DNA of 64,000 nt from Streptomyces sp. NBC_00224 (GCF_041435195.1 NZ_CP108106.1:6957001-7021000); one strand, 5' to 3'; positions 7,632-17,203 are shown, counted from the first letter of the stretch. The notes: generated by a model from the sequence alone, not told the origin. Numbers and translations are program-made.

Positions 7632-8729
7632 ATGATCCGTCTCGCCCGCGTCCCCCTGGACCGGTGGTCGGCGTTCGTGCCGGCGCTCGCCGTGGTGCTG
7701 CTCGCGCTCACCTGGGGGCGGTCGCTGCCCTCGGCTCTGGTCGCGCTGGTGGCCTGCTTCCTGGCGGGCGCGGTGCTGGCGGCGGTGCACCACGCCGAGG
7801 TCGTGGCGCACCGGGTGGGCGAGCCGTTCGGCTCGCTCGTCCTTGCGGTCGCGGTGACGATCATCGAGGTCGCGCTGATCGTCACCCTGATGTCGGACGG
7901 CGGCGACAAGAGCGCCACGCTCGCCCGCGACACCGTCTTCGCCGCAGTGATGATCACCTGCAACGGGATCGTCGGCGTCTGCCTCCTCATCGGGGCGCTC
8001 CGCCGCCGACTGGCCGTCTTCAACCCCGAGGGCACCGGCGCCGCCTTCGCCACGGTCACCACGCTCGCCGGGCTCAGCCTGGTGCTGCCGACCTTCACCA
8101 CCAGCAAGCCGGGCCCGGAGTTCTCCACCGCGCAGCTCGTCTTCGCGGCCCTCGCCTCGGTGGCGCTGTACGGGCTGTTCGTCGCCACCCAGACCGTGCG
8201 CCACCGCGACTACTTCCTGCCCGTCACCCAGCAGGGCGAGGTGCTCGCGGAGGAGCACGCCGATCCGCCGTCCGCCCGCACCGCGCTGATCAGCGTCGGG
8301 CTGCTCGGGGTGGCGCTGGTCGCGGTGGTCGGCCTCGCCAAGGGCGTCTCGCCGACCATCGAGCGCGGGGTGGCCGCCGCCGGGCTGCCCGCGTCCGTCG
8401 TCGGGGTGGTCATCGCCCTGCTCGTGCTGCTGCCCGAGACCATCGCCGCCTCCCGGGCCGCCGCCCGCGACCGGGTGCAGACGAGCCTCAATCTGGCGCT
8501 CGGCTCCGCGATGGCGAGCATCGGACTGACCATCCCGGCGGTCGCGCTGGCGTCCGTCTGGCTGTCGGGGCCGCTGGTCCTCGGGCTCGGCGCCAGCGAC
8601 ATGGTGCTGCTCGCGCTCACCGTCGGCGTGGGCATCCTGACCGTCGTCCCGGGCCGCGCGACCCTGATGCAGGGCGGCGTCCACCTGGCGCTCTTCGCCG
8701 GATATCTGGTGCTCGCGGTCAGCCCCTGA
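7632..8729 (+). CDS. chaA: Calcium/proton antiporter ChaA-type (CaCA family)
   Basis: A 365-residue cation/proton exchanger with about eleven transmembrane segments. Both alpha-repeats are recognisable: 'HHAEVVAHRVGEPFGSLVLA' near residues 55-75 and 'LLPETIAASRAAARDR' near 260-285, each carrying the membrane-embedded acidic residues that bind the cation. It should export Ca2+ (possibly Na+/K+) in exchange for protons across the cytoplasmic membrane. Single gene with ATG start at 7632, 57 bases after the Ada/AlkA gene. Confidence 0.92.
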   Translation: MIRLARVPLDRWSAFVPALAVVLLALTWGRSLPSALVALVACFLAGAVLAAVHHAEVVAHRVGEPFGSLVLAVAVTIIEVALIVTLMSDGGDKSATLARDTVFAAVMITCNGIVGVCLLIGALRRRLAVFNPEGTGAAFATVTTLAGLSLVLPTFTTSKPGPEFSTAQLVFAALASVALYGLFVATQTVRHRDYFLPVTQQGEVLAEEHADPPSARTALISVGLLGVALVAVVGLAKGVSPTIERGVAAAGLPASVVGVVIALLVLLPETIAASRAAARDRVQTSLNLALGSAMASIGLTIPAVALASVWLSGPLVLGLGASDMVLLALTVGVGILTVVPGRATLMQGGVHLALFAGYLVLAVSP

Positions 8730-8816
8730 CCCGGCGGCCGGAATACGACGTTCCCAAGCCGCCCCGGTGGCGGCCGTGTTGACGCGCCCGGGGGCGATGG
8801 CACACGATCGAAATAT

Positions 8817-8833
8817 AGATGCTGGATACATCT
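8817..8833. promoter_or_regulatory. Inverted repeat in the asnB promoter region
   Basis: AGATG-N7-CATCT is a perfect 5-bp inverted repeat that overlaps the AT-rich, -10-like string AAATATAGAT, 45 bases before the asnB start. Overlap with a -10 element suggests a repressor site, and the MarR regulator encoded just after asnB is the obvious candidate. Binding is inference. Confidence 0.35.
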
Positions 8834-8878
8834 GAATCGGCCGGTGTCCCCGCCCGGCCGGAGAGCGGGAGGAACCCC

Positions 8879-10720
8879 ATGTGTGGCATCACCGGCTGGA
8901 TCTCCTTCGACCGCGACCTGCGGACCGAGCGGGACACCGTCGACGCGATGACCGAGACGATGGACTGCCGGGGCCCCGACGACCGCGGCACCTGGATCTC
9001 CGGCCCCGCCGCCCTCGGCCACCGCAGGCTCGCGATCATCGACCTGCCGGGCGGCCGCCAGCCCATGACCGCCCGTACCGACGAGGGCAGCGTCGTCCTG
9101 GTCTACTCGGGGGAGACGTACAACTTCACCGAGTTACGCGCCGAACTGGCCGCCCGCGGCCACCGGTTCACCACCGAGTCCGACACCGAGGTCGTGCTGC
9201 GCGGCTATCTGGAGTGGGGCGAGGCCGTCGCGGACCGGCTCAACGGCATGTACGCGTTCGCCGTCTGGGACGAGCCGAAGCGGCGACTGGTGATGATCCG
9301 CGACCGGATGGGCATCAAGCCGTTCTACTACTACGAGACCGCCGACGGCGTGCTCTTCGGCTCCGAGCCCAAGGCGATCCTCGCCAACCCGCTGGCCCGC
9401 CGCTCGGTCGGGGCCGACGGTCTGCGCGAGCTGTTCGTCAATGTCAGGACGCCCGGCCAGGCCGTCTGGGACGGCATGCGGGAGGTCGAGCCGGGCACCG
9501 TCGTCACCGTCGACCGGGGCGGTCCGCGCCGACACGTCTACTGGTCGCTGCGGACCCGGCCGCACGAGGACGGCCGCGCGGACACGGTCGCCCGGGTGCG
9601 GGGCCTGCTCGACGACATCGTCGGCCGCCAGCTCGTCGCGGACGTGCCGCGCTGCGTCCTGCTCTCCGGCGGGCTCGACTCCTCCGCGCTGACCGCGCTC
9701 GCCGCCCGCCGTCTCGCTGCCGAGGGCGAGGCGGTCCGCAGCTTCTCGGTGGACTTCGCCGGCCGGACCGAGAACTTCGTGGCCGACGCCCTGCGCCCCA
9801 CCCCCGACAGCCCGTACGCCCACGACGTGGCCCGTGGCGCCGGGACCCGGCACCAGGACATCGTCCTCGACTCGCACGCCCTGGCCGACCCGGAGCTGCG
9901 CGCCCGGGTGGTCCGCGCCCGCGACCTGCCCACCGGCCTCGGCGACCTGGACACCTCGCTGCACCTGCTCTTCCAGGCGGTGCGCGAGCACTCGACGGTC
10001 GCGCTCTCCGGCGAGTCCGCCGACGAGGTCTTCGGCGGCTACCGGCAGTTCTTCGACGAACGGGCCCGCACCGCCCGCACCTTCCCGTGGCTCGTCCACC
10101 ACGACGAGGACTTCGGCGACGGCACCTCCCTGCTGCGCCCCGAGGTCACCGCCGCCCTCGACCTGCCCACCTTCACCCGGGACAGCTACGACACGGCCGC
10201 CGCCGGGGTCGAACGCCTCGACGGCGAGAGCGGGTTGGAGTACCGGATGCGGGTGATGAGCCATCTGCACCTGACACGGTTCGTCCGGATGCTGCTCGAC
10301 CGCAAGGACCGCGCCAGTATGGCCGTGGGTCTTGAGGTGCGGGTGCCGTTCTGCGACCACCGGCTCGTCGAGTACGTGTACAACGCGCCCTGGGCGCTGA
10401 AGTCCTTCGACGGGCGTGAGAAGAGCCTGCTGCGGGAGGCCGCGGCGGACGTGCTGCCCAGGTCGGTCTACGACCGGGTGAAGAGCCCGTACCCCTCGAC
10501 GCAGGACCCGAAGTACGCCGTCGCCCTCCAGGAGCACGGCAAGGACCTGCTGGCGCGCACCGGCCACCCCGTCTTCCAACTCGTCGACCCAGGAAGCCTG
10601 TTGGCCGCCGTGCGCGAGGCGGCCCCGCAGACCACGCAGGCCTCCCGCAGCGGCCTTGAGAACGCCCTCGACCTCGCCGTCTGGTTCGACATGTACGCGC
10701 CGGGGATTACACTCGCCTGA
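8879..10720 (+). CDS. asnB: Asparagine synthase (glutamine-hydrolysing), AsnB type
   Basis: A 613-residue enzyme that makes Asn (or an amide on another substrate) from Asp, ATP and Gln. The N-terminal glutaminase begins 'MCGITG', so Cys2 becomes the Ntn nucleophile after Met removal; the 'SGETYNF' and 'RDRMGIKPFYY' elements follow. The C-terminal synthetase has the PP-loop 'LLSGGLDSSAL' near residue 260. The ATG at 8879 has a strong GGGAGGA site. A TTA codon at 9134-9136 (codon 86) implies dependence on the bldA tRNA, so this copy may act in development or secondary metabolism rather than as the housekeeping enzyme. It is followed by a MarR gene. Confidence 0.94.
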   Translation: MCGITGWISFDRDLRTERDTVDAMTETMDCRGPDDRGTWISGPAALGHRRLAIIDLPGGRQPMTARTDEGSVVLVYSGETYNFTELRAELAARGHRFTTESDTEVVLRGYLEWGEAVADRLNGMYAFAVWDEPKRRLVMIRDRMGIKPFYYYETADGVLFGSEPKAILANPLARRSVGADGLRELFVNVRTPGQAVWDGMREVEPGTVVTVDRGGPRRHVYWSLRTRPHEDGRADTVARVRGLLDDIVGRQLVADVPRCVLLSGGLDSSALTALAARRLAAEGEAVRSFSVDFAGRTENFVADALRPTPDSPYAHDVARGAGTRHQDIVLDSHALADPELRARVVRARDLPTGLGDLDTSLHLLFQAVREHSTVALSGESADEVFGGYRQFFDERARTARTFPWLVHHDEDFGDGTSLLRPEVTAALDLPTFTRDSYDTAAAGVERLDGESGLEYRMRVMSHLHLTRFVRMLLDRKDRASMAVGLEVRVPFCDHRLVEYVYNAPWALKSFDGREKSLLREAAADVLPRSVYDRVKSPYPSTQDPKYAVALQEHGKDLLARTGHPVFQLVDPGSLLAAVREAAPQTTQASRSGLENALDLAVWFDMYAPGITLA

Positions 10721-10753
10721 CCTGAATTCGGTGCGGGGGGCGGCGGACGGGCG

Positions 10754-11209
10754 ATGATCATCGACGACGATGCGGCGCTGCAACTGGTCATCTCGCTCCA
10801 CCGGTTGCTGCGCAGTCTGCGCCGGGCCGCCCCGGCCGACGGGATCCAGCCCACCCAGATAGTGGTGCTCTCGATGCTCGCCGAGAGCGGGCCCGCCCGC
10901 ATCGGCGAGCTCGCGGCCCGGGTGCCGTGCTCCCAGCCGACCGCCACCTCGGCCGTCGCGGGCCTGGAGGCGACGGGGCTGGTGCTGCGCGAGAGCGACC
11001 CCACGGACGGCCGGGCCGCCCGGATCGTCCTCACCGAACAGGGCGCCCGCGCCCTGGTGGACGCCGCCCGCGCCGAGGCCGAGGTGCTGGCCTGGCGCCT
11101 GGGCGCGCTCGGCGCCGAGGAGGCCCGAGCGGTCGTCGCGCTCGGCCCGCTGCTGCGCCGCCTCGCCGAGGCGGCCCACGACGGCTCCGACCCGGCGAGC
11201 CGGGCGTAG
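10754..11209 (+). CDS. MarR-family transcriptional regulator
   Basis: A 151-residue winged-helix regulator. Residues ~30-110 hold the MarR HTH ('ELAARVPCSQPTATSAVAGLE') and the wing ('DPTDGRAARIVLTEQG', the typical DxRxxxxxLT motif). It starts 33 bases after asnB and is probably co-transcribed with it, so it may autoregulate that unit through the inverted repeat at 8817-8833. Its stop is only 3 bases from the stop of the convergent PPOX gene. Confidence 0.9.
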   Translation: MIIDDDAALQLVISLHRLLRSLRRAAPADGIQPTQIVVLSMLAESGPARIGELAARVPCSQPTATSAVAGLEATGLVLRESDPTDGRAARIVLTEQGARALVDAARAEAEVLAWRLGALGAEEARAVVALGPLLRRLAEAAHDGSDPASRA

Positions 11210-11212
11210 CGG

Positions 11213-11584
11213 TCACGCGTCGTCCAGCCCCCAGCTGTGGATCTTCCCCGGGCGGATCCGGATCAGCTCCTCGCTGAAGTGCGGCCCCAACTCGTGCGGC
11301 CCGGTGAGCAGTTCGGCCTCGCCCCGGATCTCCACGCCCCGTACCCGCCAGGGCCGTACGCTCACCACGTCGTCCACGACCAGCGAGAGCCGCGGATTCG
11401 CCAGCAGGTTGCGCCACTTCTTCGTGGTGCCGAGCGCGTACCCGCCGATCAGGATCGTGCCGTCGTCCTGCGGGAAGAACCCGACCGGGTTCGCCTGCGG
11501 CTGGCCCTTGGGGTCGACGGTCGCCAGTCGTCCCAGCCGCTGGGACTTCAGATACGCGCGCTCGGCCGCGCTGAATTCGTCCAT
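11213..11584 (-). CDS. PPOX-class F420-dependent oxidoreductase
   Basis: A 123-residue split beta-barrel flavin/deazaflavin oxidoreductase. It has the actinobacterial hallmark N-terminus 'AERAYLKSQRLGRLATVDPKG', then 'PQANPVGF', 'KWRNLLANPRLSLVVDD' and the C-terminal 'IRPGKIHSWGLD'. Members use F420H2 (some FMN) to reduce small organic substrates; the substrate here is unknown. The ATG at 11584 was chosen; an in-frame ATG at 11620 would add 12 residues not conserved in the family. Confidence 0.88.
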   Translation of the reverse strand: MDEFSAAERAYLKSQRLGRLATVDPKGQPQANPVGFFPQDDGTILIGGYALGTTKKWRNLLANPRLSLVVDDVVSVRPWRVRGVEIRGEAELLTGPHELGPHFSEELIRIRPGKIHSWGLDDA

Positions 11585-11685
11585 GGCCCCAGCCTCACAC
11601 GCGTACCCGCCGAAGGTCATCGGCTCCGGGGACCAGTGCGCCCGGGCCGCGCGACCTACGTCCCCACCGGCCCCGGCCCACCGGC

Positions 11686-12168
11686 TCAGGCCCAGATCAC
11701 CACGCCCGCCCACACGCCCACCACCAGCAGACACGCGAACAGCTCCACCAGGATCGAGTACCCGCCGGACCGCAGCACCGTGCGGGCCGACGTCCAGCCC
11801 GCCCCGTGGCTGCCGAGGCGCATCCGCTCCGCCCCGTACAGGCCGCCCAGGAACCCCACGATCGCGCCGACCACCGGGAGCAGGAAGAAGCCGAGGATCG
11901 CCGCGACGCCGCCGGTCAGCAAGGAGCGCCGGGGCGCGCCGGCCGCCTTCAGACGCCGGGGCGGCAGCACCAGCTTGAGGGACTGGGCGAGCAGGAGCAG
12001 GCCCGTCGCCCCGGCCAGGACCGCCCAGGCCGTGCCGGTGGTGTCGGTGAGGGCCCACCACGCCACGGCGGCCCAGACGATCGCCTGCCCGGGCACCCCG
12101 GGCACCAGCACGCCGAGCAGCCCGAGGAGCATCACCAGGCCCATCACCAAGAGCTGCCACACGCCCAC
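11686..12168 (-). CDS. DUF456 family membrane protein
   Basis: A 160-residue protein with four to five transmembrane helices and the DUF456 pattern: an N-terminal 'LGLLGVLVPGVPGQAIVWAAV', a central cytoplasmic linker, then the Gly-rich helix 'ILGFFLLPVVGAIVGFLGG'. The function of the family is unknown. It is a single gene between the PPOX gene and the TrmB/LuxR regulator, both on the same strand but with spacers of ~90-100 bases. Confidence 0.87.
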   Translation of the reverse strand: MGVWQLLVMGLVMLLGLLGVLVPGVPGQAIVWAAVAWWALTDTTGTAWAVLAGATGLLLLAQSLKLVLPPRRLKAAGAPRRSLLTGGVAAILGFFLLPVVGAIVGFLGGLYGAERMRLGSHGAGWTSARTVLRSGGYSILVELFACLLVVGVWAGVVIWA

Positions 12169-12261
12169 CTGCCCAGCGTGCAGTAACCGGGGCGTTTCCG
12201 CAGGTCCGGGCCCGGCCCCCGGCCCCGCATCCGGCCGGATCCCGCCCCCGCCGTCCGCCCG

Positions 12262-13236
12262 CTACCGGGCCACCCAGCCGCGCTCGTACGCGTGCCACCC
12301 CAGCTGGAGCCGCGTGGTGACGCCGGTCAGCTCCATCAGGCCCTTCACCCGGCGCTGTACGGTCCGCAGCCCCAGGTCGAGCTGTTTGGCCACGCTCGCG
12401 TCGGTCATCCCGGCCAGCAGCAGCGACAGGACCTCCAGGTCCGTGGCGTCGGGGCCGGACGACTCCTCCCGTACCGCCGTGCCCGCGAGCCGCAGCGGCA
12501 GCGCGTCCCGCCACACCGCCTCGAAGAGGCCCATCAGGGACTCCAGGAGGCCGCTGGCGTGCACCACCAGGGCGGCGGGCTCCGCGTCCCGGCCGGTCAG
12601 CGGCACCATCGCCAGGCTGCGGTCGGCCACCATCAGCTTCGTGGGCACCCGCTCGACCGTGCGGACCTGCTCGTCGCGGCCGAGCGCCGCCGTGACCTCG
12701 ACGATCCCGGCGGGCAGGGCGAGCACCTCGCGCTCGATGACCACCCGGTAGGCGACGCCCCGGGTCGCGGCCCGTTCCTCGGACTCGTTGTCCATGCCGG
12801 TCACCGCGATCGGATTGCCGGTGACCAGCGCGCACACCTCCTCGGCCGCGCCGAGCTGGAGCTGGTGGAAGCGGTGGGCGACGGCGGACGCGCCGGTCAC
12901 CACCTCCACCAGATCGTGCACGGCGGGCTCGGCGGCCTCGGCCCGGTACTCCTCGGCGAGCAGCGCGGCCGCCAGCTCCGCCTGCTCCAGCTCGTGGCGC
13001 TGCTGGGTGAGCAGGGCGCCGAGTGCGACGCCGGGCGGGGCCGCCACCCATCGCCCGGTCCGGGCCGAGGACTGGGCGGCCAGGCCCTGGCGCTCCAGCC
13101 GCCGCAGCGCCCGTTCCGTGTCGGGCTCGGGCAGCGCGAGCCGGTGCGCCAGGTCCGCGACCTCGGCCGCGCCCAGCGCCACCAGCGTCCGGTACGCCGA
13201 CTCCTGCATCTCGTCCAGGCCTATCGCTCCCAGCAC
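12262..13236 (-). CDS. TrmB/LuxR-type regulator, divergent to the S8 peptidase
   Basis: A 324-residue protein with an N-terminal TrmB-like winged helix ('LALPEPDTERALRRLERQGL', residues ~30-60), a central sensor region, and a C-terminal LuxR-type HTH ('LLLAGMTDASVAKQLDLGLR' then 'TVQRRVKGLMELTGVTTRLQ'). This architecture is common in Streptomyces and is often encoded divergently from large secreted subtilases, as here; it probably controls the peptidase gene from the 199-bp shared intergenic region. Effector unknown. ATG start at 13236. Confidence 0.88.
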   Translation of the reverse strand: MLGAIGLDEMQESAYRTLVALGAAEVADLAHRLALPEPDTERALRRLERQGLAAQSSARTGRWVAAPPGVALGALLTQQRHELEQAELAAALLAEEYRAEAAEPAVHDLVEVVTGASAVAHRFHQLQLGAAEEVCALVTGNPIAVTGMDNESEERAATRGVAYRVVIEREVLALPAGIVEVTAALGRDEQVRTVERVPTKLMVADRSLAMVPLTGRDAEPAALVVHASGLLESLMGLFEAVWRDALPLRLAGTAVREESSGPDATDLEVLSLLLAGMTDASVAKQLDLGLRTVQRRVKGLMELTGVTTRLQLGWHAYERGWVAR

Positions 13237-13335
13237 CCTCGTCCGCCCCTCTCGCGTCCGCTGTCCACGCGTGGCGGGAAACGGCCACGGCGCAAACCCG
13301 CCTCACAACATCATCCCCGCACCTTCCGTCGCTCT

Positions 13336-13346
13336 GCCAAGGTGGC
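13336..13346. promoter_or_regulatory. Short palindrome in the regulator/S8 peptidase intergenic region
   Basis: GCCA-AGG-TGGC sits 90 bases before the peptidase start in the divergent promoter region. A small dyad here is a plausible but weak candidate for the TrmB/LuxR regulator binding site. No clear -10/-35 pair could be assigned. Confidence 0.2.
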
Positions 13347-13435
13347 GCAACCGCAGTACCAACAGCCGTCGGCAACAAGGCATTTGTGCGCTTTGCGCGC
13401 GGAGTGTTTTGTTCCGGATTCACCTGGGGAGAGCG

Positions 13436-16400
13436 ATGCGTCCGATATCGCGCACGGTACTGGGGGTGGCGACCGCCGCCGTCCTCGCCGTCACCGCCCT
13501 CTCGCCGTCCGTGGCCGCACCACCGGCCGCAGCGACCGCGAAGAGACCGATCACCGGCGGCGAGGCCGCCGCCCGGCAGCAGGGGCGACCGGTCACCGTC
13601 ACCCTGGTCACCGGCGACCGCGTCCTGGTCGCCCGCGACGCCGCCGGGAAGGCCGTCGCCGCCACCGCGCTGCCCCGCGAGGACGGCACCACCGCACTGG
13701 TGCAGACCCGCCGCTCGGGCGACGACCTGTACGTCTACCCGGAAGGCGCCGTCGCCGCCCTCGCCGCCCACCGCGCGGACGAGCAGCTCTTCAACGTCTC
13801 CGGCCTGATCCGCCAGGGCTACGACGACGCGCACTCCAAGACCCTGCCGCTGATCGCCGTCTACGACCCGGCCGGCGCCCGCTCCCTCGCCCCGCGCGGC
13901 GCCACCCGGGGCCCCGCCCTGCCCGCCGTCGACGGCGTCGCCCTCAAGGCCGACAAGGCGAAGGCCGCCGACTTCTGGGCGGACGTCACCGCACCCCGCT
14001 CGCGCGCCGCGAACTCCCTGAAGAAGCTCTGGCTGGACCGGAAGGTCGAGGCGAACCTCGACAAGTCGACCAAGCAGGTCCGCGCGGACCTCGCCTGGGC
14101 CGCCGGATACGACGGCAAGGGCACCAAGGTCGCCGTCCTCGACACCGGCGTCGACGCCGAACACCCCGACCTCAAGGGCCGGATCGCCGCCGCGAAGAAC
14201 TTCACCGACTCCGACAGCACCGACGACCACCAGGGCCACGGCACCCACACCACCTCCACCGTCGGCGGCTCCGGCGCGGCCAGTGACGGCAGGAAGAAGG
14301 GCGTCGCCCCCGGCACCGCCCTGCTCGCCGGGAAGGTCCTCAATGACAGCGGCTCGGGCGCCGAGTCGTGGATCATCGCCGGAATGCAGTGGGCCGTCGA
14401 CAATCAGGCCGACGTCGTCTCGATGAGCCTCGGCAGCCCCGAACCCACCGACTGCACCGACCCGATGAGCACCGCCGCCGAGCAACTGGCGCAGACCAAG
14501 GGCACGTTGTTCGTGGTCGCGGCCGGGAACTCGGGCCCCCGCCAGAACACCGTCTCCTCGCCCGGCTGCGCCCCCAGCGTCCTCACCGTCGGCGCCGTCG
14601 ACCGCGACGACTCCACCGCGTACTTCTCCAGCCGCGGCCCGGCCCCCGTCTCGCACACCCTCAAGCCGGAGATAACCGCCCCGGGCGTGGGCATATCCGC
14701 CGCCAACGCGGGCGGGCGCGGCGTCTACGCGTACCAGTCCATGAGCGGTACGTCGATGGCCACCCCGCACGTCGCGGGCGCCGCGGCGATCGTCAAGCAG
14801 CGCCACCCCGACTGGAGCGCGCGGCAGATCAAGGCCGCGCTCGTCTCCTCCGCGAAGGCGGACATCCCCGGTGACGTCCGCGAGACCGGCGGCGGCCGCC
14901 TCGACGTGAAGGCGGCGATCGACGCCACCGTGCTCGGCGCCCCCGCCGTCCAGGGCGGCACCTTCAACTGGCCGCAGGACAGCGGCGACCGCACCAGCGT
15001 CGACGTCCCGTACACCAACACCGCCGACAAGCCCGTCACGCTCTCCCTCGCCGTCCAGGGCGTCACCGGCAACGACGGCTCGCGCGTGCGCTCCTCGGTC
15101 GCCTCGCTCGCCCGGCGCACGGTCACCGTCCCGGCCGGGGCCACCGTCAAGGTCCCGCTGCGGCTCGACCCGGCAGCCCATCTGGAGCGGAGCCAGTACG
15201 GCGACGTCACCGGCCGGGTGCTGGCCACCGCCGACGGCGTCAGCGTCTCCACCCCGTTCTCGCTCTACGTCCAGCCGCGCACCCTCACCCTGCGGGTCAA
15301 GGTCGTCGACCGGCTCGGCAGGCCCGCGAGCGGCCCGTCCTCGCTCGACGTGATCGGCATCGACGACGCCACCGGCGAGCGCCGCTTCAACGAGGGCGCC
15401 GCCGACCAGATCTACACCCTGCGCCCCGGCTCGTACTTCCTCTCCTCCTTCGTCGCCACACCGGACGCGGGTCAGGGCGCGACGCTGAACGACTCGCTGT
15501 CCTATCTCGGGCGCCCGCAGCTGGAGTTGACGAAGGACACCACGGTCGTCCTCGACGCCCGCAAGGCCCACCGGCTGAGCATCGCGACCGACCGGCCCAG
15601 CGAGGCCCGCGCCACCACCCTCGCCTTCTCCCGCGCCTGGGACGGCTACTGGCTGCACGCCGGAACCGCCGCCGGCGGCTCCTCGATCAAGGGCTACTAC
15701 GCCTCGGTCGAAGGCCGCGCCCACGACGGCACGTTCGAGTTCGGCAGCTACTGGCGGGCCTACGCGCCGCTCGTCTCCGAGCTGCGCACCGCCGACGGCA
15801 CCGTGCTCCACCCGGTCACCGCGGGCACCGGCTCCACCAACCTCGACGGCACCGGCGGGGCCCGCCTGGTCGACGCCGGATCCGGGACGCCCGAGGAGCT
15901 CAAGGCCGCCGGGGCGCGGGGCGCGATCGCGCTCGTACGGATCCCGGACACCAGCACGTCCGTCGGCCAGGTCGCCCACGACGCCGAGGCGGCCGGAGCC
16001 GTGGCCGTCCTCGCGTACCGCTCCTCCCCGGCCCGCTGGGTCCCGGCGGGCGGCTTCACCGGGCCCGAACTCCCGGTCCTGGCAGTCGATTCGGGCGAGG
16101 CGTCGGCCCTGCTGGCCAAGCTGGGCGCGGGCGAGGTACGGCTGCGCTGGAAGGCCACGGCGAAGAGCCCGTACGTCTACAACCTCGCCTTCCCCGAGTC
16201 CGCCGCGGTCGGCTCCGACCGCACCTACCGGGTCCGCGACAGCCGCCTCGGCAAGGCCGAGTCGACCTACCGGGCGATGGGGGTCGCCACCGACTACATC
16301 GACAGCACCGCCGCCTACCGCCCCTCCGGCGCGGGCGTCTTCTCCGGCACCATCGACCTCGTCCCGGCGCCGGGCACCCGCACCGAGTACTACTCGCCCG

Positions 16401-17194
16401 GCGACACCGCCTGGGACCACCTCACCTTCTCCAGCTTCCCGTTCGGCGAGGCGATGACGGACCAGCGCCGCACCTACACGGCGGGCGCCACCCGCCGGGA
16501 GAGCTGGTACGACGGGGTCGTCGCCCCGGTCGCCCCGCGCGACACCGAGGGCAGGGAGGTCCTCGCCGCCGAACGGCAGGGCAACCTGATCGGCTTCGCC
16601 GCCGCGATGTGGGGCGACAGCGGGCACTACGCACAACCGGGCTCGTTCGGCGACATCGGCAACCTGGCCCTGCGCCGCGACGGCGAGCCGATCGGCGAGA
16701 GCGGCTGGCCGTTCGGGGTCTTCGAAGTCCCGGCCCAGGACAGCGCGTACGAGCTGGAGCAGCGCATCGAGAAGATCGGCGGCCCGGCGAAGGTCTGGCA
16801 GCGGTCCACGAGCGTCCAGACGGTGTGGAGGTTCCGCTCGAAGCTCGACGGACACGTCTACTCGCAGGGCCTCGGCATCCTCTTCCCGCGCTACTCCCTG
16901 CCGGAGGACGGCCTCAAGACCCTCCCGGCGGCGAACGGACAGCGGATCGGCCTCTCGGTGACGGGCCACGCGGGGTACACCCCGGCGGCTCTCACCTCGG
17001 CCCGCCTGTCGTACTCGTACGACGACGGCGCCACCTGGACCGAGGCCGCGGTCACCCACCGGGGCGACTCCTGGTCGGCCCTGGTCGACCACGCCGGCGC
17101 GGCCGGCAAGCAGGTCACCCTGAAGGCCGAACTGACGGACGCCCACGGCAGTTCCGTCACCCAGACCGTGACGCGCGCGTACGACGTGCGCTAG
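13436..17194 (+). CDS. Large secreted S8 (subtilisin-like) peptidase
   Basis: A 1252-residue secreted protease. A signal peptide (two Arg, hydrophobic core, 'SVAAPPAAA' cleavage region near residue 28) is followed by an inhibitor-like propeptide (to ~residue 200). The subtilase domain has the full triad: D236 in 'VAVLDTGVD', H268 in 'GHGTHT' and S440 in 'SGTSMATPH', plus the oxyanion Asn in 'AAGNSG'. The C-terminal ~750 residues are beta-rich with a PA-like insert (residues ~800-900). The ATG at 13436 has GGGGAGAG upstream. It is divergent from a TrmB/LuxR regulator and followed by a strong hairpin terminator. Substrate unknown; nutrient scavenging or morphogenesis are both plausible. Confidence 0.94.
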   Translation: MRPISRTVLGVATAAVLAVTALSPSVAAPPAAATAKRPITGGEAAARQQGRPVTVTLVTGDRVLVARDAAGKAVAATALPREDGTTALVQTRRSGDDLYVYPEGAVAALAAHRADEQLFNVSGLIRQGYDDAHSKTLPLIAVYDPAGARSLAPRGATRGPALPAVDGVALKADKAKAADFWADVTAPRSRAANSLKKLWLDRKVEANLDKSTKQVRADLAWAAGYDGKGTKVAVLDTGVDAEHPDLKGRIAAAKNFTDSDSTDDHQGHGTHTTSTVGGSGAASDGRKKGVAPGTALLAGKVLNDSGSGAESWIIAGMQWAVDNQADVVSMSLGSPEPTDCTDPMSTAAEQLAQTKGTLFVVAAGNSGPRQNTVSSPGCAPSVLTVGAVDRDDSTAYFSSRGPAPVSHTLKPEITAPGVGISAANAGGRGVYAYQSMSGTSMATPHVAGAAAIVKQRHPDWSARQIKAALVSSAKADIPGDVRETGGGRLDVKAAIDATVLGAPAVQGGTFNWPQDSGDRTSVDVPYTNTADKPVTLSLAVQGVTGNDGSRVRSSVASLARRTVTVPAGATVKVPLRLDPAAHLERSQYGDVTGRVLATADGVSVSTPFSLYVQPRTLTLRVKVVDRLGRPASGPSSLDVIGIDDATGERRFNEGAADQIYTLRPGSYFLSSFVATPDAGQGATLNDSLSYLGRPQLELTKDTTVVLDARKAHRLSIATDRPSEARATTLAFSRAWDGYWLHAGTAAGGSSIKGYYASVEGRAHDGTFEFGSYWRAYAPLVSELRTADGTVLHPVTAGTGSTNLDGTGGARLVDAGSGTPEELKAAGARGAIALVRIPDTSTSVGQVAHDAEAAGAVAVLAYRSSPARWVPAGGFTGPELPVLAVDSGEASALLAKLGAGEVRLRWKATAKSPYVYNLAFPESAAVGSDRTYRVRDSRLGKAESTYRAMGVATDYIDSTAAYRPSGAGVFSGTIDLVPAPGTRTEYYSPGDTAWDHLTFSSFPFGEAMTDQRRTYTAGATRRESWYDGVVAPVAPRDTEGREVLAAERQGNLIGFAAAMWGDSGHYAQPGSFGDIGNLALRRDGEPIGESGWPFGVFEVPAQDSAYELEQRIEKIGGPAKVWQRSTSVQTVWRFRSKLDGHVYSQGLGILFPRYSLPEDGLKTLPAANGQRIGLSVTGHAGYTPAALTSARLSYSYDDGATWTEAAVTHRGDSWSALVDHAGAAGKQVTLKAELTDAHGSSVTQTVTRAYDVR

Positions 17195-17203
17195 TCACCG
17201 ACG

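Noticed and set aside
6117..8831. Long minus-strand open frame opposite the Ada/AlkA and chaA genes
   Set aside because: Low-complexity Gln/Arg/Gly composition and no family pattern; it is a shadow of the plus-strand genes.
11213..17146. Very long minus-strand open frame (over 1900 codons)
   Set aside because: Its middle runs opposite to the S8 peptidase, which has a full set of subtilase motifs; only the end (11213-11584) is a real gene. Such mirror frames are common in GC-rich DNA.
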